A stretch of DNA of 64,000 bases. It comes from Clostridia bacterium. GTDB taxonomy: Bacteria; Bacillota; Clostridia; UBA1212. The position numbers and the translations under genes were made by a program. Under the pieces are notes generated by a model. The model was given only the letters and a program-made list of their open reading frames with translations, made no database searches and was not told the DNA's origin. The stretch spans positions 1-64,000 of the forward strand of contig JAFSVU010000056.1 in NCBI GenBank assembly GCA_017444825.1, written 5' to 3'. Shown piece after piece: positions 15,743 through 24,521 of the stretch. Position 1 is the stretch's first letter. Every line of letters starts with the position of its first letter.

Positions 15743-17917
15743 TCAGTTTTTGTTTCCTCTCAGTAACCATGCCTTTGACAATTCATCTCTTTCTTCGGGG
15801 GTCTCATGGGGGATCCTATTGCCGGTGCTGTTAATTTTCGCGATGGCTTCCTCTGCAGGCTCGGGCTTGAAGAAGTAGAAGCCCTGTACCAGCTCGCAGT
15901 CGATGGTACGGAGAAATTCGTACTGATCCTCGGTCTCAATGCCCTCTGCCAGGGTGTGAACGTTCATGCGCCGGCACATATCCACCATGGAACTCATGAT
16001 GATGCGGTTTGCGCCGTTATTGTCGTCAAGGTGCTTCACCAGGTTCATGTCGAACTTGATCCGGTCCACGTGGTACATGCTGAAAACGTTGATGGAAGAG
16101 TAGGCAGACCCGAAATCGTCAAGCCACAGCTTGTAACCGCTCTCATGCAGCTTCTGCAACTGGCTTTTGAAGTGGTCGGTTGCCTTGGCCAGATCCTGCT
16201 CTGTAATCTCGACGATGATCCTGTCCCTCGGAACTCCATATGACTCAAGAGTCCTGTTCAGCACTTCGGGCACGTCCACGTAGTCAAAATCCTGGGCGGA
16301 AAAGTTTATCGACACAGGTGCAAGCGGAAGTCCGGCCTCCTCCCTGACACGGAATTCGCGGCAAATGTTCTCCACCATGTAAAGATCCAGCTTGTGGAGC
16401 AGGTGATACTGGGAGAGGACCGGTATGAACTGTCCGGGAGATATTATGCCCTTGATGGGCTCCACCCAGCGTGCCAGAGCCTCCAGAACGGCTATTTTTT
16501 TAGTGTCTGTCCGGATAATGGGCTGATAGTACACCTTGATCCAGCCGTTTTTCAGCGCTTCGTTGAAGTGTTGGACGATATGCTGGGTCAGCCAGTAGTC
16601 ATTGTCGTCTTCGTATGAGTAGAAACGGTGGGTCACGTTGAGATCGTCCCCGATCTTCTTGAGTGTGTTTCTGGCGTATTGTATGCCGTCCACCGCTTTG
16701 AGGCCGGGTATCATTTTTACGATGGCGCACTGGATGCCGTTGGTGCTGCCGTATGCGCCGGATTTGACTGTATCGTTGATCCTGTCCGCCTTCAGTCCGA
16801 GATCGTCTGAATACTCGTCGATGGCTATGAAATGATCGCCTTCACCGCGGCAGGTGAGGCCATTCGGAAAAGCTCTGTGAATTGTATTGGCGGTAAGCTT
16901 TAAAAGCTCGTCTCCGCGGGAATAGCCGTATTCCGTGTTGTAGGAGACCATCGAACGCACATCGAAATAAATGACCGCAGGCGTTTTTTGGGAAGCCCAA
17001 AGGTTGTTTATTGCCTCATCCGAGAACTGTTTCATGTAGTTCAGGTTGGGGATCCCCGTCAGAGCATCTTTGTAGTACTGGTCCTCCCGGAGACGGCCGT
17101 AGATGACCATATTGTTTTGAAGTGAACGGATCTTCTCCGCAAGCTTTTCTATCTCGTCGACTGCCGAGCCTTTTTTTTCTGTCTCGATATCTTCCGATTC
17201 CGCGCCGGCTTCAACCATCATGCGGTCAACGTTTTGCGACAGCTTTGAAAGCTCCGAATCAACTTCCGCGAAACGTTTCTTAACGCTGTATGTGATCACA
17301 AAGACCACCACGCCGCTGATCAGAACTGTGGCGACAGTGATGATCACACCGAATACGGTCTGCTTCATTACCAAGGCTTCGTATTGGTCTGCGTCAAAAT
17401 CAATGCCGACTATGGCGGCAACGTTGCCTTTTGAGTCGAAGATGGGGCTGTAGGCACTGTAAAAATTCCCCCAGCGGTCTTCCTCCGGATGTGTATCGAC
17501 TGCAGGAATGCCGTCCCCGGCAGAGACCAATGCTTCCGTTATAACTATCTCCTCGCCGAAATCTGCGGGGTCCTCCGGATCGGGATCGACGACGAATACA
17601 TATTTTCCGTTTGAGACCTGTTTAACAGTGTAAATAAAAACTATATCATCATTGACTTGGAACGCAAGGAGTTTGTTCTCTATATCGGTGAACACCTCGC
17701 CGCCCACATCGTCTTCCGTGAGAGCGGCAAGAGCATCGCCGTCAAGGATCTCGGCCGCGGTGTTTACCACGTCCAGCATGTTCCTGTCAATAAGCGAGAC
17801 TATGTACAGAGTGGACTGATAAAGAAGAAATATTCCGAGCAGAGTATTGGCAAACAGCATCAAAAGACCGAAAGCAAGCACGTATCGGGTTGTAAAACTG
17901 ATCTTCTTTTTACGCAT
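15743..17917 (-). CDS. Membrane GGDEF/EAL cyclic-di-GMP protein
   Basis: 724 residues from ATG 17917 (GGAGGC upstream; an earlier ATG at 17956 lacks one). TM1 about 12-33, a periplasmic-type Cache-like sensor about 35-185 ending GNVAAIVGIDFD, TM2 about 193-215, a coiled linker, GGDEF-like 285-430 and EAL 445-695. The GGDEF signature reads GEGDHF, so cyclase activity is probably lost. The EAL half keeps LEALARW, the metal/substrate set (SINFSAQDF, EITEQDL, LDDFG, KFD, EGIE) and QGFYF, so it should hydrolyse c-di-GMP. Monocistronic by position. Confidence 0.88.
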   Translation of the reverse strand: MRKKKISFTTRYVLAFGLLMLFANTLLGIFLLYQSTLYIVSLIDRNMLDVVNTAAEILDGDALAALTEDDVGGEVFTDIENKLLAFQVNDDIVFIYTVKQVSNGKYVFVVDPDPEDPADFGEEIVITEALVSAGDGIPAVDTHPEEDRWGNFYSAYSPIFDSKGNVAAIVGIDFDADQYEALVMKQTVFGVIITVATVLISGVVVFVITYSVKKRFAEVDSELSKLSQNVDRMMVEAGAESEDIETEKKGSAVDEIEKLAEKIRSLQNNMVIYGRLREDQYYKDALTGIPNLNYMKQFSDEAINNLWASQKTPAVIYFDVRSMVSYNTEYGYSRGDELLKLTANTIHRAFPNGLTCRGEGDHFIAIDEYSDDLGLKADRINDTVKSGAYGSTNGIQCAIVKMIPGLKAVDGIQYARNTLKKIGDDLNVTHRFYSYEDDNDYWLTQHIVQHFNEALKNGWIKVYYQPIIRTDTKKIAVLEALARWVEPIKGIISPGQFIPVLSQYHLLHKLDLYMVENICREFRVREEAGLPLAPVSINFSAQDFDYVDVPEVLNRTLESYGVPRDRIIVEITEQDLAKATDHFKSQLQKLHESGYKLWLDDFGSAYSSINVFSMYHVDRIKFDMNLVKHLDDNNGANRIIMSSMVDMCRRMNVHTLAEGIETEDQYEFLRTIDCELVQGFYFFKPEPAEEAIAKINSTGNRIPHETPEERDELSKAWLLRGNKN

Positions 17918-18142
17918 AGTGCCTCCGCGGGTCTCGCCGGTGCGAAATTCGTTCAAAAATGAAATGTTTTCTGCTCATTCGCCATTTTACACGATTTATA
18001 CACTGTTATTCAACATTTTTTATCGGGCGGCAGACTATTGGTTATTCTTGTAAGCTGATTTGTTCGCATACATATTGCGGTCGGCACGCTGCGGGGTGGT
18101 CCCTGGTCGGGACGGCTTGAGGCAGGGGACGCATTGGCGTGT

Positions 18143-18171
18143 TGACAAAACACAAAATGTGTGGTATGTTT
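18143..18171 (+). promoter_or_regulatory. Promoter of the acyltransferase gene
   Basis: TTGACA, 17-base spacer, TATGTT. The spacer holds ACACAAAATGTGTG, an inverted repeat (CACA/TGTG) that could be an operator. Confidence 0.6.
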
Positions 18172-18234
18172 CCTGAAAATCCGGGCTGAGCTGCCACGTG
18201 AAAGCGTGTGAATATGAGAGAGGCTGTGAACAAA

Positions 18235-19404
18235 ATGACAGATACAAACGCCAATACCGTCGACACTGTTAACAGTGCGGCAACGGCAAAGCCTGTAAAG
18301 CAGAGAATGCTTGAGCAGGACATCGCCAAGGGCATTGCGATCATACTTGTTATGGCGCTCCACACTTTGACCATAACCAAAGGCGCATACAACGTGCTCG
18401 GGGGCCTCTTCGGGTTTATAATGCCGTTCTATTTTTTCATGGCGGGCTACAACCACCGGCCCTACAGATACACTTACAAAGAGATCATCCTGAAGCGGAT
18501 AAAACAGATAGGCATTCCGTTTTTGACTTATTCGATATCCATCACCGTCATTTCCGGTGCGTATTACATGATAGCGGAGGGCTATACTCTCAAAAACGTG
18601 GCCGACTCGTATCTGACCATGATCCTTACCAGATCATTTGCGTCCAAGGTGGGCGTCTCGTTCACGAAGGGCCCCTACAACTGCATAATGGTGGGCTGGT
18701 TCATTATAATGCTGTTCATGGCGAGCCTGATATTTTACGCCGTGGTCGATTTTGCTCTCTCAAGACCCGGAAGGTTTATTTCCGTATTCGCGGGCCTCAT
18801 AATCGTGACGATGATCTTCGCCCATTTCAATATAGTACTTCCGCTCCACGTTTGCGAAGCGCCTGCGGTCGCAGCAATAATGCTGCTGGGGGCTCTGTTC
18901 GGTCAGAAGGAGCTGCTGGCGCCTAAGCTGAAGTGGTGGATAATTGCAATAAACAGTGTCGTGGCCTACGGCATCTTCATCGTTCTCGCCCTGATGTTCC
19001 GGGGCTCCGGATTTATTTCGGGCGGAAGTATGTGGGACAGCTCCATGAAGGAATGGGCGGTCCTCCTCAGCGTCGTTTTTGCCGTTGTCGGAACTTATCC
19101 CTTCGTCCATTTCTGCCGCTGCCTGACCAAAACGGGCATCGTCTGCAAGGCCCTGGTGTGGTGTGGAAACTACTCTCTGAAACTGCTGTTCATCCACGGC
19201 GTCGTTCAGCTTTTTATATGCGCGATCCTCGGACTCAAACCCTTTAGAATGGCCTTTTTTTACGATGAAAACGACTTCCGGACATTTTACGTACTGGCGC
19301 TTGAGATCGCCGTGTCGGTGGTCGTTGTCATTGCTATCGGGTTCTTCAAAAATCGGATAATGAAGAAAATGAAGACATCCTCCAAACCTACTAAACGTTC
19401 TTGA
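18235..19404 (+). CDS. Acyltransferase-3 family membrane protein
   Basis: 389 residues from ATG 18235; GTG 18208 and ATG 18214 are alternatives in frame, but AGAGAGG lies 11 bases before 18235. About ten hydrophobic helices. The family's first-helix pattern is present: DIAKGIAIILVMALHT (the His in the first helix is the expected catalytic residue), followed by MPFYFFMAGYN. Such proteins O-acetylate surface polysaccharides or peptidoglycan using acetyl-CoA from inside. The 3' end overlaps that of the convergent O-acetyltransferase gene by 14 bases. Confidence 0.8.
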   Translation: MTDTNANTVDTVNSAATAKPVKQRMLEQDIAKGIAIILVMALHTLTITKGAYNVLGGLFGFIMPFYFFMAGYNHRPYRYTYKEIILKRIKQIGIPFLTYSISITVISGAYYMIAEGYTLKNVADSYLTMILTRSFASKVGVSFTKGPYNCIMVGWFIIMLFMASLIFYAVVDFALSRPGRFISVFAGLIIVTMIFAHFNIVLPLHVCEAPAVAAIMLLGALFGQKELLAPKLKWWIIAINSVVAYGIFIVLALMFRGSGFISGGSMWDSSMKEWAVLLSVVFAVVGTYPFVHFCRCLTKTGIVCKALVWCGNYSLKLLFIHGVVQLFICAILGLKPFRMAFFYDENDFRTFYVLALEIAVSVVVVIAIGFFKNRIMKKMKTSSKPTKRS

Positions 19405-19945
19405 TAAACCTTGCGGGATTGCCGCCGACCAGCGTATCCCTTTCCACGTCTTTTGTTACGACAGCGCCTGCGGCGACGACACTGTTTTCGCCAATGGTAA
19501 CGCCCGGGCAGATTATGGCTCCCGCGCCGATCCATGCGTTTTTCTTTACTGTGACTTTTTTAAAAATGATCTTGTTGTGCCTGTCTGCCGGGTCGTGATT
19601 GACGCTTATGATCTTCACGTCGGGTCCTATCAAAACGTCATCCCCGATCTCCACAGTCCCGGCGGAAAACACGGTCGCACCTTTGTTGATTATGATGTTT
19701 TTCCCCAGTTTAAGCTGTGATCCGAAATCACAGTAGAAGGGCGAAACTACGGACACGGAAGCATCGATCTTATCCTGCAGCAGCTCCTCCAGCAGTTCCC
19801 TGTAGCCCGGATCCGTCGGCCTCGACGCGCTGATCTTAAGTGACAGATCGTGAGACCTTATCATCTCTTTTTCCGCATATACGTGAGCGGGATCGTCCCT
19901 GTAAATAAAACCGTCTTTTTGTATTTTTTCGATAAATTCGTTCAT
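19391..19945 (-). CDS. Maltose/galactoside O-acetyltransferase-like protein
   Basis: 184 residues, left-handed beta-helix (LbH) acetyltransferase. An N-terminal helical cap (residues 1-55), then hexapeptide repeats (LGKNIIINKGATV, VEIGDDVLIGPDV, IGAGAIICPGVTIGENSVVAAGAVVTKDV) and the ending NPARFIK. NHDP near residue 116 contains the catalytic His. It acetylates sugars or sugar-containing small molecules with acetyl-CoA. RBS GGAGGC before ATG 19945. It converges on and slightly overlaps the acyltransferase-3 gene; the two may act on related polysaccharides, but that is inference. Confidence 0.85.
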   Translation of the reverse strand: MNEFIEKIQKDGFIYRDDPAHVYAEKEMIRSHDLSLKISASRPTDPGYRELLEELLQDKIDASVSVVSPFYCDFGSQLKLGKNIIINKGATVFSAGTVEIGDDVLIGPDVKIISVNHDPADRHNKIIFKKVTVKKNAWIGAGAIICPGVTIGENSVVAAGAVVTKDVERDTLVGGNPARFIKNV

Positions 19946-20018
19946 GCATGCCTCCGGGAGATCACGGTTGGATTTTTACGGATTATAGCATCTTTGCAAT
20001 TTGCATGAAAGGTTGTTT

Positions 20019-20096
20019 TCAAGGCGATTTCTTGTAAAACTCGCTCAACGCCAACGCCAATGAAACTGTTACCGTAATAACGATCTTTTTTTTCAC
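20019..20096 (-). CDS. Possible 25-residue peptide
   Basis: GTG 20096 with GAGGCAGG upstream opens a short frame: KKKIVITVTVSLALALSEFYKK, that is, a basic start and a hydrophobic core like a signal or small membrane peptide. A TATAAT box on the same strand lies about 30 bases upstream. No homologue recognised; could be chance. Confidence 0.25.
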   Translation of the reverse strand: MKKKIVITVTVSLALALSEFYKKSP

Positions 20097-20127
20097 GATC
20101 CTGCCTCTTTTTTCTCCCATTATATCA

Positions 20128-20165
20128 CAAAACCGCAATCCCTTTGTACCGGAACTGCGGTTTTT
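20128..20165. terminator. Bidirectional hairpin
   Basis: AAACCGCA and TGCGGTTT arms with a 20-base interior, T-rich on the + strand side. It separates the NUDIX gene unit from the acetyltransferase region. Confidence 0.5.
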
Positions 20166-20207
20166 GTCAAAGGTATACAATTTTGATACAAAACGTTCTG
20201 TATAAAT

Positions 20208-20720
20208 CTATTTTTTAAGCAATCTGGATTTCGACTCTTCTCTTTCATCGCTTACAAAATGTTTTACACCAATTTGAGGATTATTTAATTCTTCCTTAAA
20301 GAATTTTGGATAATAATTTATATCATTATTAGGATCAATCCAGCAAAGAAATTCTTTATGATTGTCTTCTGTAAAACTATTGCTTATAGGAGTAAAATCA
20401 TTAGGCACTTTCATATAGAAGAAAAATGATATCTCATATATTAATTTTCCAAAATTAGATTTCGAGTCGCCGTAAAAATAATTTTCATGAATAAAGCCAA
20501 GTCTTTCAACATCCATCTTTATTCCAGTTTCTTCAAACACTTCTCTTTTAACTGCATCTTCTGCAGTTTCACCAAACTTAATTCTCCCACCTACAGAATA
20601 AAGATATTCTGGTCTTATCTTATTCCCAACCATTAAGATTTTGCCGTCTTTTTGAATTATTGCGCCAACACGAAGATTTACAATCCCATCTTCACAAGGT
20701 AATGTTATATCTCTATTCAT
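20208..20720 (-). CDS. NUDIX hydrolase
   Basis: 170 residues with a complete NUDIX box at residues 45-67 (GRIKFGETAEDAVKREVFEE then TGI; consensus Gx5Ex7REUxEExGU). It hydrolyses nucleoside-diphosphate-linked compounds using Mg. Substrate not predictable. It begins one base after the preceding gene fragment ends (shared base 20720). The gene is AT-rich with T/A-ending codons, unlike the flanking acyltransferase genes, and marks the left side of the accessory stretch. Confidence 0.88.
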   Translation of the reverse strand: MNRDITLPCEDGIVNLRVGAIIQKDGKILMVGNKIRPEYLYSVGGRIKFGETAEDAVKREVFEETGIKMDVERLGFIHENYFYGDSKSNFGKLIYEISFFFYMKVPNDFTPISNSFTEDNHKEFLCWIDPNNDINYYPKFFKEELNNPQIGVKHFVSDEREESKSRLLKK

Positions 20721-21060
20721 TATTTATTCACCTTCCAAATGCCACCTTTTTTACCGCCAACACGTTCAATAATTCCCTTTGAAGTTAATTCACGAATATA
20801 ATTTTGTATTGAGGTCTTTTTTAACCCAGTGATATTCATCAATTGCATAGTGGTAATTGATGGATTATTCTCCATTTCAGAAAATATGATTTGTTTAATT
20901 CTTTCTGGTTGCGTTAGATTTTTTTGCTCAGTTTTTTGCTCAACAACTTGTGTTCCAAAAAATCTTTCGTATGCAAACGGAATAGTTACCCTTACAAAAT
21001 CATCTGTAATTTCAAACACATTTTTCCCATATACATCGACGATTCTGCTCTTGGAATTTG
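20720..21060 (-). pseudogene. AlbA_2/ATP-binding regulator, C-terminal fragment
   Basis: The open frame runs leftwards from 21060, where it abuts the stop of the GNAT gene, to a stop at 20720. It encodes the end of an AlbA_2-domain ATP-binding transcriptional regulator (GKNVFEITDDFVRVTIPF) followed by a winged helix at the C-terminus (RIKQIIFSEMENNPSI, LKKTSIQNYIRELTSKGIIERVG). About 300 N-terminal residues are missing. A GTG at 21019 could still start a 100-residue HTH protein, but there is no good ribosome-binding site. It looks truncated by the event that placed the GNAT gene. Confidence 0.6.
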
Positions 21061-21061
21061 A

Positions 21062-21601
21062 TTATTTGCAAAAATATTTTGGCTCAAATCCTTCCACTCG
21101 AATTTCTTTCATCATCTCCTTGAATTCCTTCGGATCAAAATCCTCGCTCATACAGAACACCTCGTAATCAACGCCGAGATATGAAAGGAACAAGCCCGTT
21201 TCCTTGTATCCGTTTTTGAAATAGAATTTCCGTCTTTTTATTCGTTGGATATTGTTAGGTGCGGCTTCTTCAAGCATTTCAAAATCCACAACTTGTTTTT
21301 TATCGGGATACAATGTAAGTAAGGTTTTTATGGCTCGGCTACCGTAGCTCCTTGCGCGGCAAGCGGAATCTATCGCCAAAAAGAAAAGATATGCAAGATT
21401 TTTATATGTCTGCACAACCATAGATCCTACGAAGTCCCCTCCGTCCGTCAAAGCCAAAAAGTCGAAGTTTTCTACCTCTGACATTTCAACGAGCTTATCG
21501 GGTGCAAGATATTCCTCCGGCGGAAAGGCTTCCTTTGCCAAGGAATTTATTTGTTGCCAATATCGGCTTTCTTTTGTTATTTTCTCTGTATTCAGTTTCA
21601 T
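21062..21601 (-). CDS. GNAT-family N-acetyltransferase
   Basis: 179 residues from ATG 21601 (GGAGGACAGT upstream; a TTG four codons earlier would place the ribosome-binding site inside the gene). GNAT fold: FLALTDGGDFVGSMVV, LAYLFFLAIDSACRARSYGSRAI (acetyl-CoA pyrophosphate loop R/A-R-S-Y-G-S), FYFKNGYKETGL near the C-terminal third. Substrate unknown. No partner genes; it abuts the truncated AlbA-type gene. Confidence 0.8.
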   Translation of the reverse strand: MKLNTEKITKESRYWQQINSLAKEAFPPEEYLAPDKLVEMSEVENFDFLALTDGGDFVGSMVVQTYKNLAYLFFLAIDSACRARSYGSRAIKTLLTLYPDKKQVVDFEMLEEAAPNNIQRIKRRKFYFKNGYKETGLFLSYLGVDYEVFCMSEDFDPKEFKEMMKEIRVEGFEPKYFCK

Positions 21602-21882
21602 ACTGTCCTCCAAATCTATTTTATTATGATTTGAAAGACAATACTACCATTCTTCACTTCGTCCTAAAAACATCGACACACCTACAAATTCTAATTTATC
21701 AGTCAATTTTTGCGTATAAATTATATCAAAAAATAATTAAGATGTCCATTAATGCGAGACAACAGAAAAGACTCCACTTTCGATGGGTAGGAGCCTCAAA
21801 AATGCAACCCCCTCTAAATTTTGCTCTTTGAAAATGCAATCCTAAACGGCGAGCATCCTTCGGAGTCCGACTCTCCCTTAAA

Positions 21883-21926
21883 CATAGAACCAGGGGGCGA
21901 TCTTGCAACCGCCCCCTGGTTCTATG
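21883..21926 (-). terminator. Perfect 17-bp inverted repeat at the end of the recombinase gene
   Basis: CATAGAACCAGGGGGCG and its exact complement enclose a 10-base loop; the right arm contains the recombinase stop codon. On the minus strand it is followed only by TTTAA. Could be a terminator or a structural mark of the element end. Confidence 0.6.
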
Positions 21927-23424
21927 GTGGAGCATCCGCAACCATAAACGAAACCGGTGTAGGATTTCCGTCTACGCCTTCCAGAGCGCTTTCAATATCA
22001 TCCAGCGGGATGTCATCAATGGTAATTACCCGGTTGCCTGCGTTCAAGATCAGCGTATAGTGGTCGTCATAAATGAAAATGGCGTTGACAAAAATGTTTA
22101 TCAAAGCCCTGCGCTTGTTGACGTCATCCTTTGGCAGTTTTCTGATATAGTCAAGAAAAGCGTATATCTCCGGCTCCGTCAGGACAAATTGCTTATTTTC
22201 CGCGAGAGCAAGTTTTTCTTCCAACTCCGCTCGCTCCGCCTTTCGCTTATTGATTCGCTCCGTAAGCATCTCGACGGACTGACCTTTTTCAATGCCTAGC
22301 CACAGGTTTTCAATCGCGTTATCGCTATCCTTGATAGCGGTTTTAAGTTTTTTAATTGCCGTCGTATCCGAATTGCTTTCAAACTCTGCGGCTACGTTCT
22401 TCGCTATAAAACGAATATTGTCCTCGGTAAGAAGCGAAAGACACTCAGCAATAACGTGATCCTCAATATAGGTCTTCTTTACGATCCGCTTGCCGCACTG
22501 CTTCTTCTTTGCCTTTTTACAAGCGTAATAATGATAAGCGACGCCCATTTTACCGGTACCGCCGTATCCGATCATCATTTCTTTGCAATACCCGCAAAAC
22601 AACTTTGTAGTCAAGAGGTATTCTTCTTTGCCTCTGGTACGAGCAGGTGCGGCTTTGTTCTTATCTAATATAGCTTGCACTCTGTTAAAAAGATCGTCAT
22701 CTATGATTCTCGGCATTCCGCCCGGCGTTTCGATGTCCTTGTAAAGGTATGTACCGATATATCGTTTGTTTCGGAGCATACGGTGAATACTGTTCTTGTT
22801 GAACTCCCGACCAAGCGAAGTCTTTATGCCGCGTCGGTTCATTTCACGAATAATATCCGCTGTTGTTTCGCCGGATGCGTAACGCTCGAATACTTCACGA
22901 ACAATGGCGGCTTCCTCGGGATCAACGCGAAATGTGCGATCGGGATTAACCTTAAAACCGAGTCCTGGATTACTGCCGTTGGAAAGACATTTCTCGGCGT
23001 TCAGATTCATGCCGCGATTGATTTTTTGGGAGAGTTCAACGGAATAGTATTCCGCCATACTCTCCAAAACGCCCTCGATCAGAATCCCCGAGGCGTCGTC
23101 GGTGATGTTTTCCTTTGCGGAGAGCACGCGGACGCCGTTCTTTTTCAGCTTTGCTTTGTTGATAGCGCTGTCATAGCGGTTTCGGGCAAAACGGTCAAGC
23201 TGATATACCAAAACGCCGTCAAACGTCTTTTTGTCGCTGTCGGAAATCATACGCTGGAAATCGGATCGGTTGTCGGTTGTTCCGGACTGCGCCCTGTCAA
23301 TATACTCACCCACAACAACGTGATTGTTTGCGGCTGCGTATTCGTAACATACTTTCAATTGTCCCTCGATAGATTGCTCCGTTTGACTGTGGCTTGAAAA
23401 TCTTGCGTATATGACAAGTCTCAT
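21922..23424 (-). CDS. Large serine recombinase
   Basis: 500 residues. Resolvase domain at residues 1-150 with the nucleophile in YARFSS (Ser10 or 11), Arg residues in QLDRFARN, and ESMAEYYS. The recombinase domain follows (GLGFKVNPDRTFRVDPEEA, FNKNSIHRMLRNKRYIGTY), then a zinc ribbon (LFCGYCKEMM ... YYACKKAKKKQCGK) and a coiled coil near 350-420. This is the integrase type of Tn4451/phage-like elements, which recombines short attachment sites. Its ATG follows the stop of the RHH gene by one base. Probably mobilised this stretch; att sites not identified. Confidence 0.93.
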   Translation of the reverse strand: MRLVIYARFSSHSQTEQSIEGQLKVCYEYAAANNHVVVGEYIDRAQSGTTDNRSDFQRMISDSDKKTFDGVLVYQLDRFARNRYDSAINKAKLKKNGVRVLSAKENITDDASGILIEGVLESMAEYYSVELSQKINRGMNLNAEKCLSNGSNPGLGFKVNPDRTFRVDPEEAAIVREVFERYASGETTADIIREMNRRGIKTSLGREFNKNSIHRMLRNKRYIGTYLYKDIETPGGMPRIIDDDLFNRVQAILDKNKAAPARTRGKEEYLLTTKLFCGYCKEMMIGYGGTGKMGVAYHYYACKKAKKKQCGKRIVKKTYIEDHVIAECLSLLTEDNIRFIAKNVAAEFESNSDTTAIKKLKTAIKDSDNAIENLWLGIEKGQSVEMLTERINKRKAERAELEEKLALAENKQFVLTEPEIYAFLDYIRKLPKDDVNKRRALINIFVNAIFIYDDHYTLILNAGNRVITIDDIPLDDIESALEGVDGNPTPVSFMVADAPP

Positions 23425-23425
23425 T

Positions 23426-23680
23426 TCAACCCTCCGAGTTGTTCTCCGAAGGGGCCGGCTGTCGTGCGATCATTTCGAGAATCTGACCTGACCTGCGGTG
23501 TATTTCCTCGGCATATACCTTTAATTTATCCACCGGTATCGGTCGTTTCTGGAGATACAAATCGCTTTTGATCAATCCAATCACATAGTCCTTCAACGTG
23601 ATCCCTTCCGCCGCGAGTTTGACTTTCAAGGTTCTGTGCAGTTCCTCGTCGACACGAAACGCCATCGTTCTTTCTTCCAT
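23426..23680 (-). CDS. Ribbon-helix-helix protein
   Basis: 84 residues from ATG 23680 (GGAGG eight bases upstream). N-terminal beta strand and two helices (MAFRVDEELHRTLKVKLAAEGITLKDYVIGLI) match the Arc/MetJ ribbon-helix-helix fold; the C-terminal part is helical. It is probably a DNA-binding accessory protein or repressor for the recombinase, with which it forms a two-gene operon (one-base gap). Strong promoter just upstream. Confidence 0.75.
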   Translation of the reverse strand: MEERTMAFRVDEELHRTLKVKLAAEGITLKDYVIGLIKSDLYLQKRPIPVDKLKVYAEEIHRRSGQILEMIARQPAPSENNSEG

Positions 23681-23711
23681 AAAATCAACCTCCATACAAA
23701 CTTACAAATAC

Positions 23712-23740
23712 ATTATAATAACATACTTGCATTTTGTCAA
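23712..23740 (-). promoter_or_regulatory. Promoter of the RHH-recombinase operon
   Basis: Minus strand TTGACA, 17-base spacer, TATAAT: consensus in both hexamers. Confidence 0.8.
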
Positions 23741-23944
23741 GGGGGGTGTAAATTCTTTATTTATCAACACGACCCAGTTTCGTCTCATAGTCTTCGATAC
23801 CTTTATCACGCATTTTTCAACATGTTTGAGAGTATACTAATACAAACTAATATTCTGCTCTTCGAGGCTGTATATGCGAGGGATGCAATTGAAAAAACGT
23901 TTCGGCATTCACATTTGTTTGATGATAAAAGATTCAAAAAACTA
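23741..23944 (+). other. Intergenic stretch with a possible gene remnant
   Basis: No supported gene. A 44-codon frame from ATG 23823 to TAG 23956 (FESILIQTNILLFEAVYARDA) reads like protein but has no ribosome-binding site; it may be the tail of a lost element gene. Confidence 0.25.
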
Positions 23945-23972
23945 TTGCTTTTCTAGAAAAAAGGAGTATAAT
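23945..23972 (+). promoter_or_regulatory. Promoter of the HD-phosphoribosyltransferase operon
   Basis: TTGCTT, 16-base spacer, TATAAT, about 126 bases before the ATG at 24098, leaving a long 5' leader. Confidence 0.65.
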
Positions 23973-24044
23973 GATACTTGTATTTTGTCGTGCTATTATT
24001 GTACTGTGTGCAATATGGAGTGTAGAATGTTCGGTAATATAGTA

Positions 24045-24085
24045 CCTTAGACAGTAGGTGGCTTTAAACACAAATCCTACCGAGG
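24045..24085 (+). ncRNA. L10-leader-like RNA element
   Basis: In the 5' leader, TTAGACAGTAGGTGG and ATCCTACCGAGGG flank a 15-base interior; GTAGG pairs with CCTAC. The conserved words AGACAGTAGGTG and CCTACCGAGG match my memory of the Firmicutes ribosomal protein L10 leader, which normally precedes rplJ-rplL. Here the genes downstream are not ribosomal. Recognition is from memory only. Confidence 0.5.
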
Positions 24086-24097
24086 GAAGGAGATATT

Positions 24098-24505
24098 ATG
24101 TTATTCAATTCGGAAATTTGCTTTATAGATGAGTTCATTGCAAATTTAAAACTTAAGGGAATAGAAGAAATACCTTTTGATAATGCGGAATTCTACAATG
24201 GCGTTGGTAAGATGAGCAGATATTTTCAGGCAAATAGAAATCTTTTGGGCGAGGTTTCAAATGAGATTTCTTTGTTGTTTATAAAAAATCCTTTCGAGGA
24301 TATATACAAGCGCTTTAGAGATGCAATATCATTATCGAATGGCGGTTACTTGTCCTTCGTCAATCCTGATTATATTACCGGAGTTTTGGAGCTTTCCATT
24401 GATGATGCTAATTACATTATATTGAAAAATAGGTCGGGTGTACCTGCTGATTTTATTAAAAATTGTGCAGAACGTTTTTGCTCTGGCGCCAATATTGAAG
24501 CGTGA
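24098..24505 (+). CDS. Small unknown partner protein
   Basis: 135 residues; GAAGGAG before ATG 24098. Mixed alpha/beta, no signal peptide, no cysteines in a metal pattern, no membrane helix. It begins with a helical part (DEFIANLKLKGIEEI) and contains FIKNPFEDIYKRFRDAISLS and a C-terminal segment with strands (ILKNRSGVPADFIKN). I do not recognise a family. The next gene starts 16 bases downstream, so the pair is cotranscribed and probably works together: a small regulator, inhibitor or sensor beside a large effector is a reasonable guess only. Confidence 0.6.
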   Translation: MLFNSEICFIDEFIANLKLKGIEEIPFDNAEFYNGVGKMSRYFQANRNLLGEVSNEISLLFIKNPFEDIYKRFRDAISLSNGGYLSFVNPDYITGVLELSIDDANYIILKNRSGVPADFIKNCAERFCSGANIEA

Positions 24506-24521
24506 TTATGGAGGGAAGGGA

